Assembly: GCF_031755915.1 (NCBI RefSeq)
Contig: NC_083385.1
Span: forward strand, 15,645,001-15,709,000
DNA length: 64,000 bases
Origin: Ziziphus jujuba
Taxonomy: Eukaryota > Streptophyta > Magnoliopsida > Rosales > Rhamnaceae
Direction: 5' to 3'
The notes under the pieces were generated by a model. That model ran no database searches and had not been told where the DNA came from. It was given only the letters and a program-made list of their open reading frames with translations. This document shows positions 1 to 12,300 of the stretch, one piece after another. Numbering within the stretch: position 1 is the stretch's first letter; the number at the start of each line of letters is the position of its first letter. Both the position numbers and the translations under genes were made by a program.

Positions 1-429
1 GTTCTGTCCCAATAGAACAAACTCCAACAAAATAAAAAAAATAATTAAAAAAAAAAAGTAACTTGTTTTTTGGAGGGGTTAAAATTTTTAATCAAATCAT
101 TCTTTTATATCTGAACCAATCTCATCATATGCAAAAAGCGAATCAAGTCCAAATCAAAAAATAAGAATGGTAGAATTTTGAATTATAAAAGTACATTTGA
201 ACAACCTTTACTTATTTCTAAAAATGTAATTGTTGAAACCATTTAAATTTTAGAGTCTTATAAAATACAATGCATAATTACAAAGAATCTAAAATATATA
301 TATATATAAAATAATCATAGTTGGTGGTCAACTCAAATTGTTCCAACTGGATGTTGAATCGTTGAGATTATTTGACTTTTCACTATGATTGTTGTAACAC
401 GTGCAAAACGTTATGTGCACCATTTTCAG

Positions 430-2911
430 AGCATTACAGAGAAGTTAGAATCAATGAGAAAAAAGAAGAGCGAAGCTCACAAGGAAATCCAACTGAAGAG
501 AAAAGAAGCAGATTCCAATATCGAAAGGCAAAAGAAGGCACAATGGGCCATTTGTTTAAGCAATCGCCGGGTAACACAATATATTTATATATATACATAT
601 ATAACCTTTCCATGCATCTCCGATTATGTATTTTTTTTTAACAAATTATTTAATTTATAATTTTTCTAAAATTTTTCTGTAGTGATTCAAATTCATATTT
701 GAATGTATTTCTCTATATTCAATGTGATTCGAATTCATGCTCGAATGTGCTTAATCATTGGAGCTATCCGCTTGGTTATACATATCCAATTATATATATT
801 TTTTTTTAATTTTTTGTACATTCAAATTAATTACACATGGTTTTTACAGGCTGATGAGCTAGATGTTCTGATCAAAGAGGAAACCACAAAAAGGGTAGGG
901 TTAAAGGAAGAATTAGACACTACAAAAGATTTAATGTGCGAAGTTAGGACAGACATTGAAGAAAGCAAGAAGAAGCTAAATTCACTCATGGAGCTCCAAT
1001 CAGAGCTTTCTAACAAGCTAGAGATTTCAACCACGGAGAAAATGAATGTTGAGTCGCAGCTAGAGAAGGCGGTAGCTACTCGTGCTGAGATGGTTAGGGA
1101 TATCGGGGAACTGCGAAGACAGAGAGACGTTCTTCGCCGGAGAGTTGAGTTTTGCAGAGAAAAAGATGCCATTGGAATGGCTGTGAGGATGAGTGAACCT
1201 GGGTGTAGTTTTAGGGAGTATAGCGCGGAGGAGATTAGATTGGCTACTGATGATTATTCGGAGCGTTTGAGGTTGAAATCTGGAGGTGATTTGACTCATG
1301 TTTATAGAGGACGCATCAGTCACTGTACTGTGGCCATCAAAATGATCAACTCGTCTAGTGCATTTTCACGGGAAGAATTCCAAGCTCAGGTACATAAGAT
1401 TAAACTTGCCTTAATTAATTGTTAAAACTTCTTTTTAAACATATATATATATATATATATATTTTTTTTTTTTATGCATATGAGAAAGTTAGGAGTATCC
1501 ACCATTCATTTATTTGCGACAAATTTTAATTTTCATTCTTAGAATTGATCTACAAAAGTGATAGATAAGTTCCTTTTATTGAGGAGTTTCTTATATCAAA
1601 CCATATAATAAAAGCTGTTCAATTTAAATGTAACTGTAAATTTCATCATTCTAGATAGAATCTATAATTTTAATAAAAAAAGGGAAAAGTAAACAAATTT
1701 GTCACTTAAAATAGTCGAATAATTGCATTTTAGTAAAGTTTATTTTTAACATTAATTCTATCATTTTTTATTAAAAGTTGAAGATCCATGTGTGCAGGTG
1801 GAGTTTCTTAGCCATGTCAGACACCCACACCTGATTCCAACCTTGGGTTTCTGCTCCGACCCTAAATGCATAGTCTTTGAATACATGCACAATGGCAACT
1901 TAAGGGACATAGTCCTTCACTCTCGCATAAACTCTGCAAAGAGAAGCCCACCCCTCTTGTGGCACCAACGGATCCGCATTGCGGCCCAGATTTTCTCGGG
2001 CCTGAGCTTTCTTCATTTGGCCCATCCCAAGCCCATTGTTCATGGGTCTCTTGACCCATCCAACATCCTCCTCGATCGCAATCTTGTTGCAAAGATTAGT
2101 GGTTTTGGACTGGCTCAATCCAAGGGAGAATGCCATGTTGGATCGGATATACGAGCTTTCGGAGTTTTGCTTTTGTATCTTTTAACCGGGAGGAATTGGG
2201 ATGGACTGGTTGAGGACATGATGCTTAGTGATAAGGCGGCCCTGGTTCGGGTTTTAGACGATACGGCTGGACAATGGTCATTGGACCTGGCCCAGAGGCT
2301 TTCTGGGCTGGCATTGAGATGTTTGTCCATCAATCAAGGGTCTGATTCGGATGTAAAGGTTGGGACCCTAATGGAAGAGCTTGAGGAAATGAGGAAGGAG
2401 GCTGAAGGATTGGTCGAGAAAGCAGGAAGAGAGGTGGTAGTGAGTGGTGGAGTTGAACAACGTGAGCAAGAGTCCAGTGATGTGCCCAGTGTTTTCCTCT
2501 GCCCAATATTTCAGGTTAGATGGCCTCTTTATCTCAAATCTAAATTCAACTTTGATGTAAATAAAAGTGGGCTACGATATGGGCATCAAATAGGCCCAAA
2601 CAACATCTTGCCCACTTTAAGACTTTTATTTTATTTATTTATTTTATTATTTTAAAATAGGAAGTTGAATTGAGCTAAATAATAATATCAATATTTGAGT
2701 GCAGGAGGTGATGGAGAATCCATGTGTAGCAGCAGATGGATTTTCATATGAGCAAAAAGCGATAGAGGAATGGCTGAGGATGGGAAGAGATACTTCACCA
2801 ATGACAAACTTGAGGCTCAAGCACACATTGCTCACCCCAAATCACAATCTCCGTTCTCTTATACAAGATTGGCATGCTAAAAGATCCATTGTGTCTCCTT
2901 CAGCATTGTAA
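430..2911 (+). CDS. U-box E3 ligase with pseudokinase domain, tandem copy 1 (5' end outside window)
   Basis: Likely exons are 430-570, 850-1389, 1798-2514 and 2705-2911, all GT-AG and phase 0, giving 533 residues. Order: a basic coiled coil (47-codon exon plus the start of the 180-codon exon), a kinase-like domain from about YSAEEIRLATDDYSERL, and a C-terminal U-box (FLCPIFQEVMENPCVAADGF through LRSLIQDWH). The U-box class binds ubiquitin-loaded E2 enzymes; this architecture belongs to the plant PUB32/33 type. The ATP-site lysine is kept in TVAIK. However, the HRD position reads HGS, the catalytic-loop Lys is Asp (LDPSN), DFG reads GFG, the alpha-C Glu is missing (FQAQV), and the activation segment runs almost directly into SDIRAFGV. 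I infer a pseudokinase. Exon lengths 141 and 540 match copy 2 exactly. The USP-domain exons present in copy 2 would lie upstream of base 1; bases 1-429 look like intron. U-box family: confident. Exact orthologue: uncertain. Confidence 0.88.
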
Positions 2912-2916
2912 ATAAA
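2911..2916 (+). promoter_or_regulatory. AATAAA polyadenylation signal overlapping the stop codon
   Basis: The last A of the TAA stop of U-box copy 1 is also the first A of AATAAA. This is the canonical motif but it is unusually close to the stop; plant 3' ends use loose signals, so the real site may be further on. Confidence 0.35.
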
Positions 2917-4494
2917 GACTTTGCTTTTCTTTTTCACTTTTTTTTTAATAAAAATTTATTATTATTATTATTATTATTATTAGTTTGTTTTATTTTTTAA
3001 AAATGAAAAGAAAAGGTTTTAAAAGGGTACAACTTTAGCAAATAAGTAAGAAGCAGAAATATTAATTTCCACGACCTTCTGGGTAGGATTTTGTTACAAC
3101 CATGTCAACATTAAATATAATTGTAAATCTTTACCAAAGACACAAGTTTAAAATATATTTTTTTTATCATATTTTCTATGGGAAGAGTATAGAGATATTG
3201 TATTTAACATCATTATTTCTCTCTCTCTTTTAAATTTTTAAGCACATATACATATTTTTCCCCTTTAACTGCTTTAACTTTTATCAAAACAAAAACTGTG
3301 TTAACTGACAATCTAACTTTCCATTTTTTTTCTTTTATTTTTTTGGTAAGTCATCAGTAATTGAAGGTTATCTCTATGCAATAATAGATTGAAAAATAAA
3401 ACTTTCACAAAACAGTGATATAAAAATTTACTTTGATAATTTTGCAATATTAAAAGCTAAAATAAAAATTTAACTAAAAGATGTCAATGGCTTGCCTCAT
3501 TTAATGTTGACTAACATTACAAACTAATTTAAAAAGCATAGTAATATAAAAATCAAACCAAATCGACCAAATACACACCCAATATGAATCTCAACACACA
3601 CCACATTCGATAAAAATAATAAATATAGGAAATTCCTTAAAACTGTTTAAATATTTAGCAATAATTATTAATAAGTGACTTCACGTATGTCCCCAAAAAT
3701 AATGACATAGTATAAAATTCTCACAACTAAAATAAACTCCAATAATTTCTTCATTTTTTTTTTTAAAGTAATGAATGAGTCATGATCTTGAAATTAAGGG
3801 TAGGAATAAAGCATGTTTTTTTAGAAGCATATCCCTAACGTAAAGCGGTGATTAGGAGCACCTACTCTATGCATAAGTTCTCCAACATGCTTAAATAAAT
3901 AATTTCCAATTTCCACTTTCTAGAGCTACCCATTTGTGTTATAAGCCGCAATTAGTTGCTTAACGTATGAGCTATATATATATATATATATATTATAATT
4001 TTTATATGGTTGTCAATGCAAGAGGCATGCCAATTTTTATAAAGATCAATCTTGGGTACAAACTAAAAAGTTCTCAAGCAAGAACCAACATGCAATAATT
4101 CTCGGACTAAAAGTTCATTTATTGCTTTTTTTTTTTTTTCGTTTTTTATTTTTTTGATTTTGTTAAAGAAAAATACAAATGAAATGAAAATCCATTTTCC
4201 ATTGGCTTAAATTTTTGGAATAAGTGGTAATTCAACATCATGTTAGTGCCAGTCCAGAAAAAAATCCAAAAGAAATAGATCTCGCTTAAACTTTTGGGAT
4301 AAATAGTAATTAACACTCCTTACTTTGTTTATACCATATAGTAAACACTAAATGATTCTTTATAGATATATATGCATACAAATTAATCTCTTACGAACTA
4401 TTTTTCAATTTATAATAAAGACAAGATGATATTGCAAGTGTTAAAAATTGATGTATTTCAACCAATTTTTTATTTTTAAATTATTAATTGAAAA

Positions 4495-4527
<33 letters not shown>

Positions 4528-5072
4528 TTAATGAAAAATTAAAATGTCACTTATATATGCACATGCATATATGGCTTAGGCAAAATATACCTAAAAATGA
4601 GGTATTGCTTTCATATTATTAATGGAAGTAAGATGGTTGAAGTTGAATGCTTGACCCTAAAAATCAATGTATTTAGAAACGCAAACCCACAATAACATTC
4701 TATGTTTTGTTTGATATTGATTTAGTCACCATGACGCACACAGAAAGGTCCAAAATGAGGCTATCCTAGTCTTACTGTCATGAAAACGATAACCGAAAGG
4801 CTGAAAATCCCCCAACTAACCTTTGAAAAGTCGTATACCAAGTATACCTTTTAAGATTTAAAGAGCTTATATATTTAATCCAAAACCAAAACCTTGTCAT
4901 TATTGTTTCTCACCAGATTTCTCTACTTAAAACCCCAATCTTTTTCTGCTGATTGCTTTAGGCGTGTAGCAATTATTTATTCAGCTCAATTTCATATATA
5001 AATTATGTGGGTTTAATATTTCTTTATCTGGAAATAACCAAAACCAGTCAGAGTACACTTTCAAGAAAGGCA
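2912..5072. other. Intergenic DNA between the two U-box genes
   Basis: AT-rich with no supported gene. It holds (TTA)n tracts at about 2955-2982 and 4494-4528, an (AT)n tract at about 3972-3993, and T-runs. The last few hundred bases before 5073 should contain the promoter and leader of copy 2. An in-frame ATG at 5007 would add 22 residues, but the family-like start MAVQAEKIYVALGND at 5073 is preferred. Confidence 0.6.
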
Positions 5073-8000
5073 ATGGCTGTTCAAGCAGAGAAAATCTATG
5101 TTGCTCTTGGAAATGATCTTCAAGATGGGATTAAGACCTTGGAATGGACATTACGGAAGTGGAATTCTCATCAATTCTCCATAGTCATTCTCCATCTACC
5201 TTTCAACACTCCCATGGACTTTGTTTACACCCCATGTAAGTCAATGCAAATATATATATATATTTATACACACAGATTCCAATTTTTCCTACTTTGTGAT
5301 GGAAAATTTTATGTGGGTATTCATTAGTTTACCGATGATCTGTTTCCTCCTTTTGATTTAGTTGGGAAGCTACCTGCAAGTTTTGTGAATGATGAGAAAT
5401 TGGAAGCTCTTGATAAGTACGAGAAAGAAAAAATGAACAAGTTGCTGTCTGAGTATATATCTTTCTGTGGCAAGGTTTTTGGTTTCATTAATGGATCTGT
5501 TTCTGTCTTCTATTGATTTTTTTTTTTTTCCTTAATAAATTCCATAACTTTGTTTTGTGTGTGTGTATATATATATACTGATAGGTGAAGGTTGAATTAC
5601 TTAAAGTGGACAAATGGGATGAGCCTATTCACAAGATCATTGTTGATTTGATTTCTGCAAATAAAATAACCAAATTGGTTATGGGCTTCACTTTCTTCAA
5701 ATCCTCATCATGGTATGCCTATATTCTTATCTATACTTGAATTGAAGCATAATTTTTCGTATTTAAATATTTTTTTAATTGGTTTTTAAATGTTTCATGA
5801 TTTTGATATTATTTCCTTCATGTGTAGGAAAATAAAGAATTCGATCAGTGGATCATTTTACATTCACAAGCACAAGCCTGATTTCTGTGAGTTATTCATA
5901 ATCTATGGAGGAAAGCTGGTGTTTCTGAGAGGAGAAAACAAGAAAGGAATTATGGAGAATGGTGAAGGTGTAATGATTGCAAAGCTAAGAGAAAAAAACG
6001 GTTTCAAAGGCTGGCTTGAAAAAATGTTCATTGAAAACCCATCCAATTCTCTTGAAAGAGATACACATCGTTCACATTCTTCACCGACGGCCCTTGATTC
6101 TCCAAGTTCACAGAATCAGTGTGAAATTCATATGAAAGAGATTGAAAACTATTACCAGCATTTGTTGTCACTGAATTTGGATGATGAAGAAGAAGAAGAT
6201 TGTGGGCAAGAAGAGAATGAAGATTCTCAAACAAATCCAATGGAAGCAGAACATGGGGAAGCTGATCTGGTAAGAAGGAAAAATGAAAAAATATCAAAGA
6301 TATTTGATGTTACCTTGTGGCTAATAATTCATCTTATTGTTTCTTATTTATTTGATTTATTAATTTTATAAATGATTATTATACGCTAGTTTTTGTCCTG
6401 TTGTTCTTTGCGTATTGGAGTAGGGTAGACAAATAATTTTTGTATTCAACTGCTCCACTTGGCTTTCTTTTGTGCCATTGAAATTTTTCTTGCTTGTCCT
6501 TGCTTTTTTTGACCTTAGAGGCTGATGATAGTGATGGGGATTGGTAACTTGTGTTTGTTTGGTTTCTTTTACCAAAACCTGATTCTATCCTAACCCAGAA
6601 TAATGGGTTATCCATCTTTTGGATTTTGATGACCCAAGTCCAATTTTCCCTGCAGAAAAACACACCCTTTATGACCATAAAAAACTTCCAACATTATGAC
6701 CTCCCTTCGGTGGGTTAGGAATATGGTATATATTACTAACACCATTTCATATGTTATTTTTCTGGTTTCTAACAAATGCTGAAACTTGGTATCCCATCAG
6801 AATGCTGCAGAAAATATCGAGTCCCTTAAAGCAAAAATCAGGGAAGTTAAAAAGAAAATCCAATTGAAGAAAAACGAAGCCAAAGCCAACATTGACAGAT
6901 ATACAAAAGCAGAAAGAGCCATTTTCTTAAGCAATCGCCGGGTAACATAAGCTTTTGAACTTATTCATCCTTAACTTTGTCCTTGTTATATTTTCTTAGC
7001 CATTAATGTCCGGCATTGGTATAGGTTGAGGATCTCCAGGCTCGGATTAAAGAAGAGGTCAGCAACCGAACTGAGTTACAGAAAGAATTAGAAGCTGAAA
7101 AAGAACATATCCATGAAGTAATGGGTGATATAGAAGAAAGCAAGAACAGGCTAAATTCAATAAAAGAACTCCAATCCGAGCTCTCTAACAAGTTGCATAT
7201 TTCCACATTGGGAAAGTCACATGCTGAGGCCCAAGTAGAGAATGCAGTGAACAAAAGGGCAGAGATGGTTAGGGAAATTGAGGAGCTGAGACAACAAAGG
7301 GATGTTCTTCATCGAAGGATCGAGTTTTGTCGAGAAAAGGATGCCATTGGAATGGTTGCAAGACTTGGTGAACCCAGCTGTGGTTTCAAGGTATACACTG
7401 CAGAGGAGATCAGATTGGCCACAAACGGTTTCTCAGAGCGTTTGAGATTGAAACCGGGAGGCGATTGGACCACCGTGTATAGAGGGAGGATTGAAAACGC
7501 CACGGTTGCGATCAAAATCCTTAACTCTGTTAGTGGATTGTCCCAGGAAGATTTTCAGGCTAAGGTATGAAAGCTTTTTCTGAACCACCATAACTGTCTT
7601 TGTAAACTGTCATAACTGTCATAAGAATTCATTACTTTTAACTCTCTTTAATCTTTATGATATATATATATATATATATAATAGGTGATGCTTCTAAATC
7701 ACATAAAGCATCCACATTTGGTGGCAGTGGTGGGGTTCTGCATTGAGCTAAAATGCGTAGTGTACGAATACATGCACAATGGGAGCTTGAGGGACATTTT
7801 CTTGAGGGACATTTTGCATACCTCCCACACAAACTCCAAGAACAAAATCCGGACCCTCCAGTGGCACGAACGTGTACGTGTTGCTGCCCAGGTTTGCTCA
7901 GGCCTTGTCTATCTCCACTTGATGAAACCCAGGCCAATTGTCCATGGTCACTTGACCTTGTCCAATATCTTACTGGATCGTAATCTCGTTGCGAAGATAA

Positions 8001-8734
8001 GTGGTTTCGGCCTCACTCAACGCTGTGATGAACACAGTGTTCAATCAGATATTCGGGCTTTTGGGGTTCTCATTATGCATCTTTTGACTGGACGGAATTG
8101 GACTGGATTAGTTGAGGCAATGACTATGGATAGAGCAGCGGTGATCCGGGATTTAGATGGGATGGCCGGACAATGGCCGTTGTATCTAGCGGAAAGACTT
8201 GCAGGCCTAGCATTGAGGTGTTTGTCAAGTAACCGAGGGCCCAATTCAGATTTGAATATGGCAACTGTAATGGAAGAGCTGAATGAGCTGAAGAACAAAG
8301 CCGATCAGGAGGTAGTGGCATGGGAAGGAAGCAAAGCAGAGATTGATAGAGATGGAGATAGCAGTATAGCTAGAGAAGACTCCTCTAAAGATGTACCAAG
8401 TTTTTTACTCTGCCCCATATTTCAGGTAGTTCTAGGCTTCTACAGCCTCCATTTTTAAGCCTGATATTTTCACCAAGATCGACCATAAATTAACAGAATT
8501 TTGGCAATAACTCTTTGAAAACTTTGCTTGCAGGATGTAATGAAGAATCCACACGTGGCAGCTGATGGATTTTCATATGAGCTAGAAGCTATGGAGCAAT
8601 GGCTGAGAATGGGGCATAAAACATCACCAATGACAAACTTGAGGCTGAAGCACACCTACCTCACACCTAATCATGCCCTTCGTTCCCTCATTCAGGACTG
8701 GCATAATAAAAAATCAGTTTCAACCACTTCATAA
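5073..8734 (+). CDS. USP / coiled-coil / pseudokinase / U-box protein, tandem copy 2 (complete)
   Basis: Exons 5073-5235, 5362-5474, 5585-5712, 5828-6269, 6801-6941, 7025-7564, 7685-8425 and 8534-8734 join without a break to 822 residues. Domains: N-terminal universal-stress-protein fold (about 1-165, IYVALGND, KLVMGFTFF); a Ser-rich and acidic linker (DDEEEED); a coiled coil over exons 5-6 (about 283-400); a kinase-like domain (about 415-680); and a C-terminal U-box (FLLCPIFQ, HVAADGFSYE, TSPMTNLRLKH). This is the architecture of plant PUB32/33-type E3 ligases, which ubiquitinate partners and often act in receptor signalling. VAIK is intact, but HRD reads HGH, the loop Lys is Thr (HLTLSN), DFG is GFG, the alpha-C Glu is Lys, and the activation loop is very short. 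I infer an inactive kinase used as a scaffold. The exon 2 donor (AAG|gttttt) is weak. It converges with the NAT gene downstream. Confidence 0.92.
7786..7815 (+). repeat. Perfect 15-bp in-frame tandem duplication in the pseudokinase
   Basis: CTTGAGGGACATTTT occurs twice back to back (7786-7800 and 7801-7815), so the protein reads LRDIFLRDI just after the YEYMHNGS hinge. Copy 1 has a single NLRDI at this place. This accounts for 15 of the 24 extra bases in the kinase exon of copy 2. Confidence 0.9.
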
Positions 8735-8758
8735 ACATTATCACATATATTTCCATTC

Positions 8759-8764
8759 AATAAA
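8759..8764 (+). promoter_or_regulatory. AATAAA polyadenylation signal of U-box copy 2
   Basis: A canonical AATAAA lies 25 bases after the TAA stop. The remaining sequence to 9326 shows no gene and should contain the two convergent 3' UTRs (U-box copy 2 and NAT). Confidence 0.45.
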
Positions 8765-9326
8765 AGGGGCTGAACTAGGCAGAATGGACTTGAAGTTGCG
8801 GAAGAAGCTTATGATTTTCCTTTGAATCGATGGAGGGAACCCGGGAATAGGATGTGAAACATTTTTAAACTGTACAGGAACTTCGAGATTTATTTGAGAT
8901 TACTCTAGAGATTTCAACGGAGAGTTTGTGGATGAAGAGGCATAGAAAAAGTTTTGCTAGAAAGATGTTAAACAAAGTGGATGAGAATGAAACAAATGCA
9001 TGAATTTCCAGAAAGCAGAGTAGCATGGCTAATTTTTTTGGATGAAGGAACCTACAATACATAGTCCTGTCAAAGAATGGTTTTGACTACTATACAATCT
9101 GGAACCACAACTATTACAAATAAACAATTTCATTAACCTGGTAATTATTGTAAATATTTCCATTTTCGTATGGGAAGCTATACGTATAAAGTGTTTTTTT
9201 TTTTTTTGGATTATTCATAGCCCTATCGTCCTAAATCTTTGCTGCCTAAAATCTAGTGAAGGCCTTATAGGAGCATCATTTCTCAGTGCCTTGTGTTTCA
9301 AGCCGTAGACTGCTGAATGCTGAATA

Positions 9327-12300
9327 TCAAACATCCAAGCATTTTGCCCAACATAAACATTTGGCAACTTTCCTTGGCAGGGAATAGTCTGCAACCAAAG
9401 ATGGATCGCTTCTAATTTCATCTCCACGTGACCATATATATACTCCTCGTTCTTGCCTGTTGCCTGGGACAGTGTTGTCCAGTATAAATGCTACCAAGAG
9501 CGTCACCACCATGTTCAACGACATAACGGCATTTAGAGCAAAATCAAACTGATACACATAAATAAACAAATAACAAAGGATTAGCTCACCTAACATAAAT
9601 AAGAGAGGGCAAAATGAAGGGAATTACAAACCACATAAGAGCTTGGACACTAGCATGAGCATGTAACAAGTAACTTGGACCAGTGAGTCAGTGACTAGCA
9701 TATCAAGCAAGACCAAACACGCAAATGAGATCTATGTTATACCATGTTAACTGTCCATCAATACCAAGAACTTAAGTTATTAGGTTCTATGCACATCAAG
9801 CTTATACAAATACACAGTAATACTTGTCTTATCTGCAACAATGCAATGTGGAAGAATTAATAACAAAATTTAAATCATCTTCAGCCAAGAACCATCAATT
9901 ACTATTATATGTTGAGTTGGAAGCTTCGCTGAGTTTACTAACTTACAGAGTTTCTGAAAATCAAGTCAGCAAGAAATTTTTTGTGCAATGGGCTAAGACA
10001 ACATTTAGGGTTAGATGGAAATTTCCTTCTGGCCTCAGTATCCTTATCAGCATAGTCAGCAAACTAATAGGAAGAGTTAGGGACATGACCATGAAAAACA
10101 CACTCTCGACTTGTAGAAGTGGGTAAGAAAATATGCATATAATTTTGAATTTTATTCAATTAGAGTAACAAAATAATTATCCTTTAAATTGCATATGACT
10201 TTGTAAGAAATGGAATATTTCACTTCTTACTCTTTGGGAAAAATCTCTCCCCATTCCAAATGGGTGAGACAAGTTTTCTCTCTTAAAGTTTAACCTTTAA
10301 TTAAAATATGCATTTATAATTTTAGTTGAAAAAAAGAGAAAGTAACTCACTTGTTCATTGCCAGTACGGACTGGTCCAGTAGATGCTGCTGCATATGGAA
10401 GAAGATAACTAGGCAGTATCAAGCTGGATTCAGGTTGATACTGTTGGAAATAGGCAGGGATGGATAAACCAAGGAACAATGAAACACCAACTATTGTTAT
10501 ATTCCGAAAGCATGCCGTCTGAGTATATTGTAAAGTTGAGAGGCCCAAGGCCACAATAAGGGCCCAGATGAAGCACAATATAGCAGCAGCCAAGGCCTGT
10601 GGTATAGAGGCAAGAATGGCACCAATTTTTCCTATCGAGCGAAAGTAAAGAAATCAATGAATTTTAACTTTTAAGAAAATAATAAGCAAAACATTACCAT
10701 CCAGTAATGGACATTAAAAATTCCTGCTTAAATTGTAAAAATATAAAAGTATAATTCTACAAGAATACAGAGAATTCCACACTTGATTAGGCTCTCATAA
10801 ATGCTTATTACCATGAGAAGACAGAATATGACATCAACCAAAACAGATCGAAAATCTATCTTCAGTATGCCAAACCTAATCACTAGATGTGCACTCAGCA
10901 TGCATCCACAGTGCATGCCTATCCGCTACCGAATCATTTGAATCTAGCATTGTTTTTTTTGATTATGTGACCGGTATTATACCTATAAATGAGAAGAAGA
11001 TTAAAAAAAGTGCTCCAATTTCCATGGCCCTTCGACTTGCCACTTTTGTTATTTCAATTGTATGCACATTTTCTGTCAAGGTTGTTGCACCAGTTCCTGA
11101 ACCCCAAAATCCAGCCAACATACTGCAGAAGCCTTCCAATGCAATTCCTCTGCTGACAATTCCCGGAGTTGGAGGCTTCAAATTAATTATCACAGATGTA
11201 GTGTGGTATGTTCCAAGCTGGGAAGTTTTGCACCATTGTAAATTAGTGACAAGTGATACTTAAATAAAACTAAAAGTAGGGAGGAAAAAGGGGGGTGTTG
11301 AAGCACAAGCCTTTCCCCAGATCAAGAAGTCATACAAATATTCTTGGGTGTTTTGACATTTTCCTTAGCAGTTTATATTTTTATCATGAAGTTAATGCTA
11401 GCATCACCCCTAGTACAATGACTAATTGCTTGACTGGAAAAAAGCAGAGAAAAAAACCTGAACCATACCCCATCCCCCCAGGCCTGTATGCACATAACTA
11501 CAATTCTAAGTTGATTATAAGTTGTAAGCAACATACCGAATCCACTGATGCAACAAATGACGTAATAATCATTATAAGTGAAGTCCTTAAATGGAAGATA
11601 GGGGTACCCCATTGTAAAGGATAGGGAACCCGGACCCATGCAGCAGTTCTCCATGCATTGGAAACATCGGTCCTGCAATGCTTCATGGTGTATGCATGTT
11701 TTCTACAGGCATCAATTAATATGTTTGAACTCGGTATGTCAGGGCTGCATCCTTTGTAATTATATGCTCCACCCGCTGTCAGGAAGAATGCATATATCCA
11801 TATAATCATAACGCTCAGGGGAGCCTGACATGATTGAGAAAGACAGCAAGAATAATCAGCACTAATGATATTCTTATTCACCCATGTAATGACAAGGTTT
11901 AAACTATATCTTGCTAGAAATGAAGATAAAAAATAAACACCATGATTGCTGACATTATTTGAAGGCACATCTGCACATGTTAAAGCTTTTATTTTCTAAT
12001 GATATTGAAAGATGTGGGACTTTTATTTCCTACGTAGGCACACATTTATTGAAAGTATTGGCTCTTTAGCTCATGGGAAGGAGGGGGAAAGGATAAGTTA
12101 GAGTAGGATTGGATTAGTTAGCAATAAGGGAGATATTGAATCCTTCAAGGTCATAAGGGAAACACAACTTAATTAATTAATAGATAAAGCTTGAAAGGAA
12201 AAAATATTTTAGAAAGATAAGATTCATACCGCATAAATCCGAAATATCCGATGACCAAAGATGGATATTCCTCGAAGGTACTTTCAAAATGAGAGAATAA

